Source: Actinocatenispora sera (GTDB lineage Bacteria > Actinomycetota > Actinomycetes > Mycobacteriales > Micromonosporaceae). From it: 64,000 nt of DNA. The stretch is from assembly GCF_018324685.1 (NCBI RefSeq), contig NZ_AP023354.1, positions 4,030,001-4,094,000 on the forward strand, given 5' to 3'. The first letter of the stretch is position 1; each line of letters opens with the position of its first letter. This document shows positions 7,497 to 16,729 of this stretch, piece by piece. Under the pieces are notes generated by a model that searched no databases, was not told the origin of the DNA, and saw only the letters and a program-made list of their open reading frames with translations. The position numbers and the translations under genes are program-made.

Positions 7497-8243
7497 ATGG
7501 GTACTCGTCACTGGTGGTCGGACAGGCGGGCGTTCGCCCTCGGCGCCGTGGCGGCCGCCGCCGTGCTGCTGGCCGGCTGCGGCTCGTCGCACGACGACGC
7601 GGCCGGTTCGGGCCCGAGCGGTACCGGCGGGCACTCGGCGCACGGCAGCGGCAGCCCCGCCCCGAGCGGCAGCCTGCAGATCTCGGCCGACCCCGGCTCG
7701 TCTGGGAAGTCGGGCTCCGGCGGTACCTCGTCCGGCGGGAAGAGCACCGGCGGCAAGGGCTCCGGCTCCGGATCGACCGCCGCCTCCGGGGGCGGCGCGG
7801 TGCCCGCATCGAAGCGCTGCCGGCCCGGCCAGCTCAAGGCGACGGTACGGCCGCTCGGTGCCGCCGCCGGCACCCACCACGCGTCGATCATCCTGACCAA
7901 CACCGGCGGCAGCTGCCAGTCGTCCGGCTACGTCGGGCTGCAACTGGTGTCCGCCTCCAACGGCAAGATCGCCACCTCGGTCCTGCACGACACCGCGCAG
8001 CGGCCCCGCACCGTGACGCTCAAGGCGCACGCCACCATGTACGCGCCGGCCAGCTGGGGCGCGGTGGCAAGCAGCGGCGAGTCGCAGACCGGAAACTGCG
8101 AGCCCGCGCCGCACGGGCTGCAGGTGGCGCTACCCGGCGCCTCCGGTACGGCGCACGCGGCCTGGTCGTACGGGCCGGTCTGCGGCCACGGCGCGATCAC
8201 CGTCGGCCCGCTGGCGTCGGGTTCCGGCCCCGCCGGCGGCTGA
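7497..8243 (+). CDS. DUF4232 lipoprotein
   Basis: Exported lipoprotein of 248 residues. The signal peptide ends in a lipobox LLAGC (about residues 20-24). A low-complexity Ser/Gly/Pro linker (about 25-105) follows, then a DUF4232 domain with the family core ASIILTNTGGSC and GYVGLQLV and a later C-x-P segment. DUF4232 proteins are common actinobacterial surface lipoproteins without a defined activity. ATG 7497 is preceded by GGGGAGG at good spacing; longer in-frame starts upstream add only non-coding-like residues. Bases 7268-7496 before it hold short degenerate CTGACCGC repeats and no gene. Confidence 0.85.
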   Translation: MGTRHWWSDRRAFALGAVAAAAVLLAGCGSSHDDAAGSGPSGTGGHSAHGSGSPAPSGSLQISADPGSSGKSGSGGTSSGGKSTGGKGSGSGSTAASGGGAVPASKRCRPGQLKATVRPLGAAAGTHHASIILTNTGGSCQSSGYVGLQLVSASNGKIATSVLHDTAQRPRTVTLKAHATMYAPASWGAVASSGESQTGNCEPAPHGLQVALPGASGTAHAAWSYGPVCGHGAITVGPLASGSGPAGG

Positions 8244-8282
8244 CGCCACCCCGCCGGGAACGTCGGGGTCGGCCTGGTCCGG

Positions 8283-8360
8283 GCCCCGCCAGCGCCGCCG
8301 GATCCGGGGCCCCGCCAGCGCCGCCGGATCCGGGCATCGCCAGCGCCGCCGGAGCCCGGG
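8283..8360. repeat. Three tandem 26-bp repeats
   Basis: Units at 8283-8308, 8309-8334 and 8335-8360; the first two are identical and the third has a few changes. The shared core is CGCCAGCGCCGCCGG. They lie between the convergent 3' ends of the DUF4232 lipoprotein and the acyl-CoA ligase. Confidence 0.9.
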
Positions 8361-8390
8361 GATGACACCGGGCACCGGCGGCGTGGGATC

Positions 8391-10142
8391 TCACGGGGTG
8401 TCGGTGAGGTCCTCTTCCCAGTACTCGTGGGTCGAGCGCACCGCGGCGTCGGTGCCGCTGCCGTGCACCTGCTCCTCGCGCTTGCGCAGGTCGACCCGGC
8501 GGATCTTGCCGGAGATGGTCTTCGGCAGCTCGGCGAACTCCAGCCGTCGCACCCGCTTGTACGGCGCCAGGTGCTCCCGGGCGTAGCGCAGGATGTCGCG
8601 GGCGGTCGCCGCATCGGGTGCCACGCCGGCGGCGAGCACCACGTACGCCTTGGGTACCGCGAGGCGCACCGGGTCCGGGCCCGGCACCACCGCGGCCTCG
8701 GCCACCGCCGGGTGCTCCAGCAGTACGCTCTCCAGCTCGAACGGGGAGATCCGGTAGTCCGCCGCCTTGAACACGTCGTCGGCGCGGCCCACGTAGGTCA
8801 GGTAGCCGTCGGTGTCCCGGCTCGCCACGTCGCCGGTGTGGTACCGCCGGCCGCGCATCGCGTCCGCGTTGCGCTCCGCGTCGTCGCGGTACCCGGTCAT
8901 CAGCGGCACCGGTCGGCGGTCCAGGTCGATGCAGATCTCGCCCTCGACCCCGGGCTCGGTCACCACCGTGTCGGTGGCCGGGTCGACCAGGGTGATCTGG
9001 TACCCGGGCAGCGGCCGCCCCATCGAGCCGAGCTTGAGCGGCGCGCCGGGCGGGTTCCCGATCTGGCAGGTGGTCTCGGTCTGGCCGTACCCGTCCCGGA
9101 TGGTCAGCCCCCAGGCACGCCGGACCTGTTCGATGACCTCGGGGTTGAGCGGCTCGCCGGCGCTGGCCACCTCGCGCAGGCTCAGCCGCGCTGCCGACAG
9201 GTCGGCCTGGATGAGCATCCGCCACACGGTCGGTGGCGCGCAGAACGTGGTCACCGCCGCGTCGCGCAGCACGCCCAGCAACGCCGCCGGGTCGAACCGT
9301 TGGTAGTTGTAGACCAGCACGGTGGCGCCGGCGTTCCACGGCGCGAACAGGTTGCTCCAGGCGTGCTTGGCCCAGCCCGGCGAGGAGATGTTGAGGTGCA
9401 CGTCGCCCGGCCGCAGCCCGAGCCAGTACATCGTCGACAGGTGCCCGACCGGGTAGCTCTGGTGGGTGTGCTCGACCAGCTTGGGCTGCGCGGTGGTGCC
9501 GGAGGTGAAGTAGAGCAGCAGCGGGTCGGTCGCCGCGGTGTCCGGCTCCGGCGGCAGGCCGCCGAACCCGTACGCGTCGGCGTAGCGCAGCCAGCCCTCG
9601 ACCGGTTCGCCGACCGCGATCCGGGTGTACGACCCGGGCACGTCGGCGAACTTCGCCGCGTCGGCGGAGCGGGCCACCACGTGCCGGGCCTCGCCCCGGT
9701 GTACCCGGTCGCGCAGGTCGGCGGGCCCGAGCAGGGTGGTGGCGGGGATGACCACGGCGCCCAGCCGCAGCAGCGCGAGCAGCGTCTCCCACAGCTCGAT
9801 CTGGTTGCCGAGCATCACGATGACGCGCTCGTTGCGGGCCACCCCCTCGGCGGCGAGCCACGCCGCGAGCTGGGTGGACCGCTCGGTCAGGTCGGCGAAG
9901 GTCAGTTCGGTGTCGCTGCCGTCCTCCTCGATGACCCGCAGCGCGATCTGGTCCGGCCGTTGCGCGGTGAGTACCGCGTCGAACCAGTCCCGGGCCCAGT
10001 TGAAGCTGGTCAACTCCGGCCAGGAGAACTCGCGGTAGGCCCGGTCGTAGTCCTCTTCGGCCGCCAGCAGGAAGTCTCGGGCCGCGCGGAATAACGCCGT
10101 GCCGTCACCGGTTGGAGTGGTGGTCGTCTCACTGTGTGCCAT
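8391..10142 (-). CDS. Acyl-CoA synthetase (AMP-forming, medium-chain/acetyl-CoA synthetase-like)
   Basis: ANL-superfamily ligase that adenylates a carboxylic acid and transfers it to CoA. All core motifs are visible: P-loop LLYFTSGTTAQPK, GYGQTE, the hinge region YHTGDVASRD with GRADDVFK, and the C-terminal catalytic-lysine motif LPKTISGKIRR. At about 583 residues it fits the medium-chain acyl-CoA synthetase branch, though substrate length is not readable. ATG 10142 is chosen because GAGAGGGG precedes it by five bases; the longer reading adds eight unlikely residues. It is monocistronic and divergent from the sigma factor gene. Confidence 0.9.
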   Translation of the reverse strand: MAHSETTTTPTGDGTALFRAARDFLLAAEEDYDRAYREFSWPELTSFNWARDWFDAVLTAQRPDQIALRVIEEDGSDTELTFADLTERSTQLAAWLAAEGVARNERVIVMLGNQIELWETLLALLRLGAVVIPATTLLGPADLRDRVHRGEARHVVARSADAAKFADVPGSYTRIAVGEPVEGWLRYADAYGFGGLPPEPDTAATDPLLLYFTSGTTAQPKLVEHTHQSYPVGHLSTMYWLGLRPGDVHLNISSPGWAKHAWSNLFAPWNAGATVLVYNYQRFDPAALLGVLRDAAVTTFCAPPTVWRMLIQADLSAARLSLREVASAGEPLNPEVIEQVRRAWGLTIRDGYGQTETTCQIGNPPGAPLKLGSMGRPLPGYQITLVDPATDTVVTEPGVEGEICIDLDRRPVPLMTGYRDDAERNADAMRGRRYHTGDVASRDTDGYLTYVGRADDVFKAADYRISPFELESVLLEHPAVAEAAVVPGPDPVRLAVPKAYVVLAAGVAPDAATARDILRYAREHLAPYKRVRRLEFAELPKTISGKIRRVDLRKREEQVHGSGTDAAVRSTHEYWEEDLTDTP

Positions 10143-10177
10143 GCGCGCCCCTCTCGGACGTCTCACCAGTGTTGCGG

Positions 10178-10211
10178 GTGGGCTCGATGATCAGGTGGGC
10201 TCGATGATCAG
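10178..10211. repeat. Tandem 17-bp duplication in the acyl-CoA ligase/sigma intergenic region
   Basis: GTGGGCTCGATGATCAG occurs twice in perfect tandem (10178-10194, 10195-10211), just upstream of the acyl-CoA ligase start. Each copy contains TGATCA, so it could be a duplicated operator. The rest of the divergent gap (10212-10495) holds the sigma factor's leader; no clear promoter or small ORF was identified. Confidence 0.8.
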
Positions 10212-10495
10212 GGAAGCCGGCGAGCGGCCGGCGAGCCTGGCAACAGTGTGGTGCGCCGGACGCCGTGGTGGGGGTGTCGGAGAGGTTTTCAGCTTTCTCC
10301 CAGTCTCTACCAGGGTTGGCCGCAGGCGAGGACGGTTACATGAAGGGACCGGGGGACTACCGGATCGGCCGCGGGGGCAGCCGGTTGCGGTGATTGGCCA
10401 TACACCCTAGCTCGGAATCACTCCGGTCGGTAGGACGTTGTACGCAGTGGCAGGGCGCACAGCGGGCAGCTCAGCACAACGGGAGGACGGCGAAC

Positions 10496-11437
10496 GTGGC
10501 GAACGACACGGGTATCCGCACCGACAAAGTCGCCGAGGAGCGCGACCTGGTCGGTGTGTACCTGCACGAAATTTCCAGGACGCCGTTGTTGGACGCGGCC
10601 GGCGAGGTCGACATCGCGAAGGCGGTCGAGGCCGGGCTCTACGCCGACAAGCTGCTCGAAGCCGGACAGACGGTGCACGGCGCCTCGAAGGCGGAGCTGA
10701 CTCGGCTGGTGGTCGAGGGGCAGCGGGCCAAGGAGCAGTTCGTCAAGGCGAACCTGCGGCTCGTCGTCTCCATCGCCCGGCGGTACGTGCGCAGCGGCAT
10801 GCCGATGCTCGACCTCATCCAGGAGGGCAACACCGGTCTGGTCCGCGCGGTCGAGAAGTTCGACTACGAGCGCGGCTTCAAGTTCTCCACCTACGCGACC
10901 TGGTGGATCCGGCAGGCGATCAGCCGGGCCATCGCGCAGCAGGAGCGCACCGTGCGACTGCCGGTGCACCTGGTCGAGGACGTCAACCGGATGCGCAACA
11001 TGACCCGCCAGCTCACCCGTGAGCTGGGCCAGGAGCCCGAGGCCGAGCAGCTGGCGAAGGGGCTGGGCGTCAGCGTCGAGCGGATCAACGAACTCAAGCG
11101 CTGGTCGCAGGACACGGTGTCGCTGGACACCCCGGTCGGCGACGACGGCGACACCAACCTCGGCGACCTGGTCGCCGACACCGACTCGCCCAGCCCGGAG
11201 GATCTGGTGCTGGCCGGGATGGAGCGCGACCGGGTGGACGGGCTGCTCGGCCACCTGGACGACCGGTCCGCCGGCATCGTCCGCGCCCGGTACGGGCTGG
11301 ACGACGGGCGGGAGCACTCGCTCACCGAGGTGGCGCAGCGGTTCTCGCTGTCCCGGGAGCGGATCCGGCAGCTGGAGATCCAGGCGCTGCACCGGCTGCG
11401 CGAGCTGGCCGGTTCCGGCGGCCTGGACGCCGCCTGA
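10496..11437 (+). CDS. Group 2 (primary-like) RNA polymerase sigma factor
   Basis: A 313-residue sigma-70 family protein. It has region 1.2 (DLVGVYLHEISRTPLL), region 2 with the -10-binding and melting helices (DLIQEGNTGLVRAVEKFDY, FSTYATWWIRQAI), region 3, and region 4.2 (SLSRERIRQLEIQALHRLR). The long acidic region 1.1 extension of the housekeeping factor is absent, so this is a non-essential HrdD/SigB-like paralogue, probably used in stress or stationary phase. GTG 10496 is preceded by GGGAGG nine bases upstream. No anti-sigma gene is adjacent. A perfect terminator follows the stop. Confidence 0.9.
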   Translation: MANDTGIRTDKVAEERDLVGVYLHEISRTPLLDAAGEVDIAKAVEAGLYADKLLEAGQTVHGASKAELTRLVVEGQRAKEQFVKANLRLVVSIARRYVRSGMPMLDLIQEGNTGLVRAVEKFDYERGFKFSTYATWWIRQAISRAIAQQERTVRLPVHLVEDVNRMRNMTRQLTRELGQEPEAEQLAKGLGVSVERINELKRWSQDTVSLDTPVGDDGDTNLGDLVADTDSPSPEDLVLAGMERDRVDGLLGHLDDRSAGIVRARYGLDDGREHSLTEVAQRFSLSRERIRQLEIQALHRLRELAGSGGLDAA

Positions 11438-11454
11438 CCGCATCCACCAGCACG

Positions 11455-11490
11455 AACGACGGCCGACCCCGAGGGGGTCGGCCGTCGTTT
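11455..11490 (+). terminator. Strong terminator after the sigma factor
   Basis: Perfect 16-bp arms (11455-11470 and 11474-11489) around a 3-nt loop, followed by TTT. It can also serve the convergent MarR gene. Confidence 0.9.
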
Positions 11491-11536
11491 CGTCTTCGGC
11501 CCCGAACGCCGTACCGTCCGGTGCCGGCGCGGTTCG

Positions 11537-12118
11537 TCAGCCGCCGGCGGCGCTGCCGGCCGATTGGCTGCCGGTCGAGTCATTGCCGGCGGTGCCGGTC
11601 GAGTCGCTGCCGGCCGAGTCGTGCGCGGCGGTGCCGGCCGAGTCTTTGCCGGGTCGTGCCTCGCCGGCCGGTCCGCGATCGGTGGCCTCGTCCTCGGCGG
11701 CCTCGCAGAGCAGCCGGACCGCCGCGGCGACGGTACGCAGGCCGTCGGTGTCCAGCCGTTCCAGCAACCGCCGGGTGGCGAACTCGCCGGCCTCGTTGAG
11801 CCGGTCCAGCAGCCGCCGGCCGGTAGCGGTCAGCTCGACCCGGCGCACCCGGCGGTCGTTCGGGTCCTCGCGCCGGCTGACCAGGTGCTGAGCGGCGAGC
11901 CGGTCGACGATGCCGGTGACGGTGGCGAGCCGGACGCCGAGCACGTCGGTGAGCGCCTGACCGGAGCTTGCCCCGCGCGCCAGCGCGATCAGGACCTTGA
12001 GCTGCTGCATCGTCAGGTTGAGGTCGAGCAGGGGGCTCGGCCGCAGCCGGGTCGCCGCCTGCTGGAGCCGCTGCCCGTCCGCCAGGATCCTGCCGATCAG
12101 CTCGTCGCCGGTGACCAC
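11537..12118 (-). CDS. MarR family transcriptional regulator
   Basis: Winged-helix regulator, divergent from the RND pump gene and probably its repressor. The MarR core spans LTMQQLKVLIAL, the recognition helix VRLATVTGIVDRL, the wing RREDPNDRRVRRVELT and the C-terminal dimer helix. About 30 unusual C-terminal residues repeat D-S-[AT]-G and Ala/Gly/Ser, an apparently disordered tail. I choose GTG 12118 because GGGGAG lies six bases before it; ATG 12136 and GTG/ATG up to 12166 are in-frame alternatives without a ribosome site. The length is 193 residues from this start. Confidence 0.85.
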   Translation of the reverse strand: MVTGDELIGRILADGQRLQQAATRLRPSPLLDLNLTMQQLKVLIALARGASSGQALTDVLGVRLATVTGIVDRLAAQHLVSRREDPNDRRVRRVELTATGRRLLDRLNEAGEFATRRLLERLDTDGLRTVAAAVRLLCEAAEDEATDRGPAGEARPGKDSAGTAAHDSAGSDSTGTAGNDSTGSQSAGSAAGG

Positions 12119-12139
12119 GTCCGTCTCCCCAGTCATTTC

Positions 12140-12280
12140 GTATCCGGCGAGCCACTGTCCGTGCACGGTCGGGGGCCGGTGCCGGCCGGATACTTCGGGT
12201 CAGCCAAACTGTTTTTCTGAACCGTACTAGTGATCGCGGCTGTGCGCCGGACTGGCGGGTCCGAGCGGCGCCGCGATCAC
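12140..12280. promoter_or_regulatory. MarR/RND divergent control region with two inverted repeats
   Basis: Two long-range perfect inverted repeats are visible: GTATCCGGC (12140-12148) with GCCGGATAC (12185-12193), and GTGATCGCGGC (12230-12240) with GCCGCGATCAC (12270-12280). The 6-bp palindrome ACTAGT lies at 12226-12231. Any of these may be the MarR operator, or the second pair may form a hairpin in the pump mRNA leader. No clean -35/-10 pair was found. Confidence 0.35.
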
Positions 12281-12343
12281 CCCGGTCAGACCATATGAGG
12301 GCATCGCCGCCCGAAGGCCCCGGACAACGAGGGGAAAGCCAGT

Positions 12344-15300
12344 ATGTGGCTGCTGTCCCGGCTCAGTCTTGCCAACCGTAGTCTCGTCGCCCTGATCACC
12401 GTCGTGATCATCGGCTTCGGGGCGTTCTCCATTCCATCGCTGCGCCAGCAACTGCTGCCGTCGCTGGAGTTCCCGATCGCCGCGGTCCTGATCACCGATC
12501 AGGGCGCCTCGCCCCAGGTGGTCGAGGAGCAGGTCACCACGCCGATCGAGGACGCCATCCAGGCGGTACCGAATCTGGAGAGCGTCACCTCGACCTCGCA
12601 GTCCGGGTCGGCCACCGTGCTCGCCCAGTTCGAGTACGGCACCGACCTGGACGACGCGACCAACAAGATCGAGCAGGCGGTCAACCGGATCGACGCGCAG
12701 CTGCCGGACAACGCGCAGACCAGCGTGTTCGCCGGTAGCACCGACTCGCTGCCGGTGGTCACGCTGGCCGCGTCCGGATCGCTGTCCCAGCAGCAGCTCG
12801 GGCAGCGGCTCACCGACACCGTCGCGCCGAAGCTGCGCAAGATCGACGGGGTCAAGGACGCCGACATCACCGGGGTACGCGACCAGCAGGTCACGATCAC
12901 CCCGGACGCGGCGAAGCTGGCCAAGGCGGGCGTGCCGCCGACGGCGGTCGTCACCGCCCTGCAGGGCGCCGGTGCGCGGGCGTCGGCCGGTACCCTCACC
13001 GAGGGCGACAAGAGCCTGTCGGTGCAGGTCGGCGGCAAGTTCGACTCGGTCCAGCAGATCAAGAACCTGTACCTGTCGCCGGCCGCGGCGGCCGGTGCCG
13101 GCCCGCAGGGTGCCGGCCAGCCCGGCAACCCGGGTCAGCAGGGCACCGGCTCGTCCGGTGCGACCGGGCAGCAGGGCGGGCCGCAGAAGGCCGCGAAGCC
13201 GGTACGGCTGGGCGACGTGGCGAGCGTCAAGGTCACCGAATCGGCGGCCACCTCGCTGACCCGGACCAATGGCAAGCCGAGCCTCGGCGTGTCGATCACC
13301 ATGAAGCCGGACGGCAACGCGGTCGCGATCTCGAAGAAGGTCCGCGACGAGCTGTCCGACCTGAAGTCCGACCTCGGCCCCGGCGGCGAGCTGACCATCG
13401 TCTCCGACCAGGCGCCGTACGTGCAGAAGTCGATCAAGGACCTGTTCACCGAGGGCATGCTGGGTCTGGTCTTCGCCGTCGTGGTGATCCTGATCTTCCT
13501 GCTGTCGGTACGGGCGACGCTGGTCACCGTGGTCAGCATCCCGGTGTCGGTGATGATCGCGCTGCTGGTGATGTGGCTGAAGGGCGACACCCTCAACCTG
13601 CTGACGCTGGGCGGGCTGACGATCGCGATCGGCCGGGTGGTGGACGACTCCATCGTCGTGCTGGAGAACGTCAAACGACATCTCGGCTACGGCGAGTCCA
13701 AGCGGGACGCGGTGCTGTCCGGGGTGCGCGAGGTGGCCGGCGCGGTCACCTCGTCGACGCTGACCACGGTCGCGGTGTTCCTGCCGATCGGGCTGGTCGG
13801 CGGCATGGTCGGCGAGCTGTTCGCACCGTTCGCGATCACCGTGGTGGTGGCGCTGCTGGCCTCGCTGCTGGTGGCGCTGACCATCACCCCGGTGCTCGCG
13901 TACTGGTTCCTCAAGGCGCCGAAGCGGGTCTCGCCGGCGGAGGCCGAGCTGGCCCGGCAGAAGGCGCTGGAGAAGGAGCGGCGCAGTCCGCTGCAGCGGG
14001 CGTACGTGCCGGTCATCCGGTTCGCCACCCGCCACCGGTTCGTCACGGTGTTGATCGCGGTCGTGGTGTTCGTCGGCACGCTGGCGCTGGCACCCGGGCT
14101 CAAGACCAACCTGCTCGACTCGTCCGGCCAGGACACGCTGAGCCTGTCGGAGAAGATGCCGGTCGGTACCAGCCTCTCGGCGACCAGCGACGCGGCGGAG
14201 AAGATCGAGGGCGTGCTGCGCCGGCACGGCGACATCAAGTCGTACCAGGCGACCGTCGGCTCGACCGGCTTCGGTACCGGCAGCTCCAACCAGGCGAGCT
14301 TCCAGGTCACCGTGACCGAGGGCACCGACACCGACGCGCTGTCCGACTCGCTGCGGCACGACATCGACGAGCTGTCCGGCGTCGGCGAGGTGACCTTCGG
14401 CGACGTCACCGGTTTCGGCGCGAGCAACGTGCAGGTGGTGGTGACCGCCCCGGACGACGCGACACTGCGCACGGCGGCGAGCCAGGTCGAGGGCGCGTTC
14501 AAGCGCACCGGGCAGCTGCGCGACGTGGAGAGCGACCTGTCGCCGACCAACCCGCAGGTGCAGGTCACCGTCGACCACCGCCGGGCCGCGCAGTACGGGC
14601 TGACCGACACCACGATCACCCAGCTCGTGCAGCAGGCCTTCCAGGGCGCGCCGGCCGCGAAGATCGAGCTGGACGGGGCCGACCGCAACGTGATCGTCCG
14701 TACCGGGGCGGCGCCGGCCACGATGGACAAGCTCAAGGCGCTGCCAGTACCGACGGCGACCGGCACGGTGCCGCTGTCGGCGGTGGCGACGGTCAAGCGG
14801 GTCAACGGTCCGGTCACCATCTCGCACACCGACCGGAATCGCAGCGCGACCGTCTCCGCGACGGCGACCAGCAGCAACACCGGCCAGGTCACCAGCGACC
14901 TGACCAAGAAGCTGGACGCGTTGAAGCTGCCCACCGGTGCCGACTGGAGCATGGGCGGCGTGGGGTCGGACCAGTCCGACGCGTTCAGGGCGCTCGGGAT
15001 CGCGCTGCTCGCCGCGATCGCGATCGTGTTCATCATCATGGTGGCGACGTTCCGGTCGCTGCTGCAGCCGCTGATCCTGCTGGTGTCGGTGCCGTTCGCG
15101 GCGACCGGCGCGATCGTGGCGCTGCTGGCCAGCAACACCGCGCTGGGTGTCGCGTCGCTGATCGGTCTGCTGATGCTGATCGGCATCGTGGTCACCAACG
15201 CGATCGTGCTGATGGACCTGATCAACCAGTACCGGCGGCAGGGGATGACCGTGGCCGAGGCGGTGGTCGAGGGCGGCCGGCGCCGGCTGCGGCCGATCCT

Positions 15301-15556
15301 GATGACCGCCGCGGCGACGATCTGCGCGCTGATCCCGATGTCGCTCGGGTTGACCGGCAAGGGCGGGTTCATCTCGCAGCCGCTGGCGATCGTGGTGATC
15401 GGCGGCCTGGTGTCCTCGACGCTGCTGACGTTGCTGCTGGTGCCGGCGCTCTACACGATGGTGGAGGGCCGGCGGGAGAAGCGCCGGCTGCGCCGGGAGG
15501 CGGCCGAGGCGACGCCGGACGCGCGGTGCGAGCCGGCCGCCGCCGGGGCGCAGTGA
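12344..15556 (+). CDS. RND (AcrB/HAE1-like) efflux pump
   Basis: A 1,070-residue inner-membrane proton-driven exporter with the AcrB layout: TM1, a large porter loop, TM2-6, TM7, a second porter loop, TM8-12. It keeps the paired aspartates of TM4 in GRVVDDSIVVLENV, typical of the HAE1 family, whereas most actinobacterial RND proteins are MmpL-like. About 30 Gly/Pro/Gln residues (near 248-278) form an insertion in the first periplasmic-type loop. No membrane-fusion or outer-membrane partner is nearby, as in the Bacillus SwrC class. GAGGGGAA precedes ATG 12344. The adjacent divergent MarR gene probably controls it. Confidence 0.9.
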   Translation: MWLLSRLSLANRSLVALITVVIIGFGAFSIPSLRQQLLPSLEFPIAAVLITDQGASPQVVEEQVTTPIEDAIQAVPNLESVTSTSQSGSATVLAQFEYGTDLDDATNKIEQAVNRIDAQLPDNAQTSVFAGSTDSLPVVTLAASGSLSQQQLGQRLTDTVAPKLRKIDGVKDADITGVRDQQVTITPDAAKLAKAGVPPTAVVTALQGAGARASAGTLTEGDKSLSVQVGGKFDSVQQIKNLYLSPAAAAGAGPQGAGQPGNPGQQGTGSSGATGQQGGPQKAAKPVRLGDVASVKVTESAATSLTRTNGKPSLGVSITMKPDGNAVAISKKVRDELSDLKSDLGPGGELTIVSDQAPYVQKSIKDLFTEGMLGLVFAVVVILIFLLSVRATLVTVVSIPVSVMIALLVMWLKGDTLNLLTLGGLTIAIGRVVDDSIVVLENVKRHLGYGESKRDAVLSGVREVAGAVTSSTLTTVAVFLPIGLVGGMVGELFAPFAITVVVALLASLLVALTITPVLAYWFLKAPKRVSPAEAELARQKALEKERRSPLQRAYVPVIRFATRHRFVTVLIAVVVFVGTLALAPGLKTNLLDSSGQDTLSLSEKMPVGTSLSATSDAAEKIEGVLRRHGDIKSYQATVGSTGFGTGSSNQASFQVTVTEGTDTDALSDSLRHDIDELSGVGEVTFGDVTGFGASNVQVVVTAPDDATLRTAASQVEGAFKRTGQLRDVESDLSPTNPQVQVTVDHRRAAQYGLTDTTITQLVQQAFQGAPAAKIELDGADRNVIVRTGAAPATMDKLKALPVPTATGTVPLSAVATVKRVNGPVTISHTDRNRSATVSATATSSNTGQVTSDLTKKLDALKLPTGADWSMGGVGSDQSDAFRALGIALLAAIAIVFIIMVATFRSLLQPLILLVSVPFAATGAIVALLASNTALGVASLIGLLMLIGIVVTNAIVLMDLINQYRRQGMTVAEAVVEGGRRRLRPILMTAAATICALIPMSLGLTGKGGFISQPLAIVVIGGLVSSTLLTLLLVPALYTMVEGRREKRRLRREAAEATPDARCEPAAAGAQ

Positions 15557-15562
15557 CGGACG

Positions 15563-15604
15563 CCCGGCGAGCGGTGGGCCAGGGTGGCCCTCCGCTCGCC
15601 CGGG
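15563..15604 (+). terminator. Hairpin after the RND gene
   Basis: Left arm CCCGGCGAGCGG (15563-15574) pairs with CCGCTCGCCCGGG (15592-15604) with one bulged C. It starts seven bases after the RND stop. No T-tract is present, as is common in this GC range. Confidence 0.6.
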
Positions 15605-15777
15605 ATGACCGCCCGGTAGCGGACGAACGGTATGGCGGTTGCCATATCCGGCATCGCGCCGCGCGCGGTCGCGGTAGCCTGACAGGCCGTGGCGGCGGCC
15701 CTACCCGGCACCCATCGGGTGCGGACACCTCGTGTCGCGAGGACACCGGGTCCGCGCCCGCAGCGGAGGTGTGACGG

Positions 15778-16689
15778 ATGACAGGCCCGAGGTCCGATCT
15801 GCGGCTGATGGTGTGGAACCTGTGCCGCGGTGGCACCGGTAGCCCGGCCGGCGACGTGCTCGACCAGATGACCGACCTGATCGGCGACGTCGCGCCCGAC
15901 GTGCTGTGCTGCGTGGAGACGGAGGGCGCCACCGACCGGATCGTCGCCGGGCTGCACGCCGCCGGGCACGCCGACTACCGCGGACACCGGCTCGCCGTCG
16001 ACGGGACCGACGACAACCTCGCCATCGTCACCCGGCTGCCGGTGCTCGAGCTGTTGCCGGCGCCGGCCGGGCGCACCGTGGACAGCTACAACTTCGGCGG
16101 GCTCCGGCTGCGGTTGCCCGGCGGCGGCGAGGTCGCGGTGTTCGACACGTGGCTGCGGTTCGACGTGGCGATCGCCGACGCGCTGGAGGCCACCGTCGCC
16201 GAACTGGTCGACGGCGCCGAACGCACCCGCAACGACGAGCAGCTGGCCCTGCTGGAACTGCCGCAGCTCGCCAACATCGAGGAGATCCTCACCGAGCACC
16301 TGCCCACTGCACTGGCCGACTCCGACGTGCCGGTGCTGCTCGCCGGCGGCTTCAACACCGAGTCGCACCTCGACCTCGCCGCCGGCGACCCTGCGTACCG
16401 CCGGCACGTACGACCGCAGTGGCAGGTCACCGCTCGGCTGGCGAAGGCCGGCTTCGCCGACGCGTACCGGCTCGCGCACCCGGACGCGGCGGCCGAGCCC
16501 GGCGGTACCTTCGACCGGGCGGACGGCGGGCAGCGGCTGCCGCACCGGATCGACTACGTGTTCGTCGACGAGCGGCGGGTCCGGGTGCGGGCGGCGAGGA
16601 CCGTCTGGCAGCGGCTCGACCGGCACGGCCCGGGCAGCTTCTACTCCGACCACGCCGCGCTCGTGGTCGACGCGAGCATCGTCGCGTAG
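15778..16689 (+). CDS. Endonuclease/exonuclease/phosphatase (EEP) family protein
   Basis: A 303-residue protein with the EEP (exonuclease III/DNase I-like) fold. Visible motifs are the N-terminal strand with a metal-site Asn (LMVWNLCRGG), the Glu motif VLCCVETEG, GGFNTES (normally GDxN, so the first Asp is replaced by Gly) and the terminal YSDHAAL catalytic His motif. The substrate could be nucleic acid, phosphodiester or phospholipid and cannot be told. No signal peptide is seen, so cytoplasmic. GGAGGTG precedes ATG 15778. It probably forms a single-gene unit. Confidence 0.75.
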   Translation: MTGPRSDLRLMVWNLCRGGTGSPAGDVLDQMTDLIGDVAPDVLCCVETEGATDRIVAGLHAAGHADYRGHRLAVDGTDDNLAIVTRLPVLELLPAPAGRTVDSYNFGGLRLRLPGGGEVAVFDTWLRFDVAIADALEATVAELVDGAERTRNDEQLALLELPQLANIEEILTEHLPTALADSDVPVLLAGGFNTESHLDLAAGDPAYRRHVRPQWQVTARLAKAGFADAYRLAHPDAAAEPGGTFDRADGGQRLPHRIDYVFVDERRVRVRAARTVWQRLDRHGPGSFYSDHAALVVDASIVA

Positions 16690-16717
16690 CCGGCACCGCG
16701 CGTTCGCGCCCGCCCCG

Positions 16718-16729
16718 TAGCCTGAGCCG
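16718..16729 (+). promoter_or_regulatory. Leaderless -10 of the DMT permease gene
   Basis: TAGCCT (16718-16723) is followed by six bases and then GTG 16730. No Shine-Dalgarno and no evident -35 are present. Confidence 0.5.

Noticed and set aside
10394-10495. N-terminal extension of the sigma factor to ATG/TTG-type starts at 10394
   Set aside because: The 34 extra residues are not sigma-like, and GGGAGG is correctly spaced for GTG 10496.
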